From Anthoceros angustus (taxonomy: Eukaryota; Streptophyta; Anthocerotopsida; Anthocerotales; Anthocerotaceae), in contig MU008196.1 in assembly GCA_010909165.1 (NCBI GenBank), forward strand, positions 186,001-250,000: a stretch of DNA of 64,000 nucleotides, in the 5' to 3' direction. Shown one piece after another: positions 63,601 to 64,000 of the stretch. The notes under the pieces were generated by a model. It saw only the letters and a program-made list of their open reading frames with translations, was not told where the DNA came from and searched no databases. How positions within the stretch are numbered: position 1 is the stretch's first letter; each line of letters opens with the position of its first letter. Both the position numbers and the translations under genes were made by a program.

Positions 63601-64000
63601 GCATGATAGTAGATCTAGCAAGCTCATCCAGTCACGCCACTCATCACGTCATACTATACGGTTTGGCCTTCTGACTTTATGGGCTTGATGCACTTTTACG
63701 CACTAGAACATTATACACTTGTTCTTTCGAGCAGGAAGTTAGTACCATCTAACTTCTCGATATTGAACATAGCGTTTTCGATGATGAAGACATCATGACT
63801 CAAAAATCGTCTGAGATAAAACACTCAACTCGCCTTTTAGAAAAGTCAAAGAAAAAAGTCACCGTCTGTATTAGCTGTATTGTTGTTTATTCCAAGTATT
63901 CGAATATTTAGAAAATTTTACGCTCGTCACCTATTCAAGGCCTGCACTGGCTGCCGCTGCGCCGGTAGCCGCCGCGCGCCGCTGGCGCCGCGCCGCGCGC
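63601..64000. other. Interval without a gene; GC-rich end
   Basis: Nothing recognisable until 63940. The last 60 bases are almost pure GC (CCGCCGCGCGCCGCTGG), unlike the rest of the window, and run off the edge. Confidence 0.5.

Overview
This is a eukaryotic nuclear window, very probably from a streptophyte (green plant lineage: a streptophyte alga, bryophyte or lycophyte rather than a clear angiosperm). The evidence is two spliced host genes whose proteins read like plant family members, a 13-exon NDR-type AGC kinase and a 6-exon DED1/DDX3-type RNA helicase, and the surrounding Ty1/copia, Ty3/gypsy and non-LTR retroelements. Introns in the kinase and the helicase run from under 100 to about 620 bases with GT-AG borders. 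The species cannot be named from the sequence.

Layout. 1-3160: a 1.58-kb direct tandem duplication. 3160-8200: repeat-rich DNA with a three-copy 488-bp array in which each unit carries two foldbacks. 8213-11175: a copia relic, a 0.55-kb tandem duplication of LTR-like DNA and a frameshifted coiled-coil ORF. 12786-18348 (+): the NDR kinase. 18490-24130 (-): a decayed chromovirus-like gypsy element, itself tandemly duplicated inside and hit by a small copia LTR (called LTR-A here). 24250-24600: a 56-bp minisatellite. 25007-26072: an inverted pair of LTR-A plus gag. 26073-27502 (-): copia pol. 31384-33990 (-): the 3' exons of an SR-rich, splicing-factor-like gene, flanked on both sides by about 1.5-kb tandem duplications that copy parts of the locus. 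37100-40940: AT-rich and low-complexity DNA with a hexamer repeat and palindromic GGTAG clusters. 40990-44350 and 45200-48620 (-): two related, decayed LINE elements, the second preceded by a PHD finger. 48600-51480 (+): a copia element interrupted by a solo LTR-A with a 5-bp target duplication. 52420-54415: gypsy LTRs and a chromodomain-like fragment. 54886-57744 (-): the helicase. 58040-64000: three nested or adjacent copia fragments, a 77-bp palindrome built on an LTR end and primer-binding site, and a GC-rich end.

How it fits together. Only the kinase and the helicase are convincingly intact. The SR-rich gene is partly visible. Everything else is retroelement debris or duplicated non-coding DNA. 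LTR-A ties the window together: at least seven copies are present, two followed by a primer-binding site that matches the anticodon region of initiator tRNA-Met (a half-tRNA primer of the Drosophila copia type), with the gag start codon inside the LTR.

The most unusual structure is a set of direct tandem duplications whose junctions carry 8-11 bp microhomologies, one with a short templated filler. Their paired copies differ mostly at CAG/CTG trinucleotides. This could be microhomology-mediated rearrangement, an assembly or base-calling effect linked to CHG methylation, or both; raw reads would decide.
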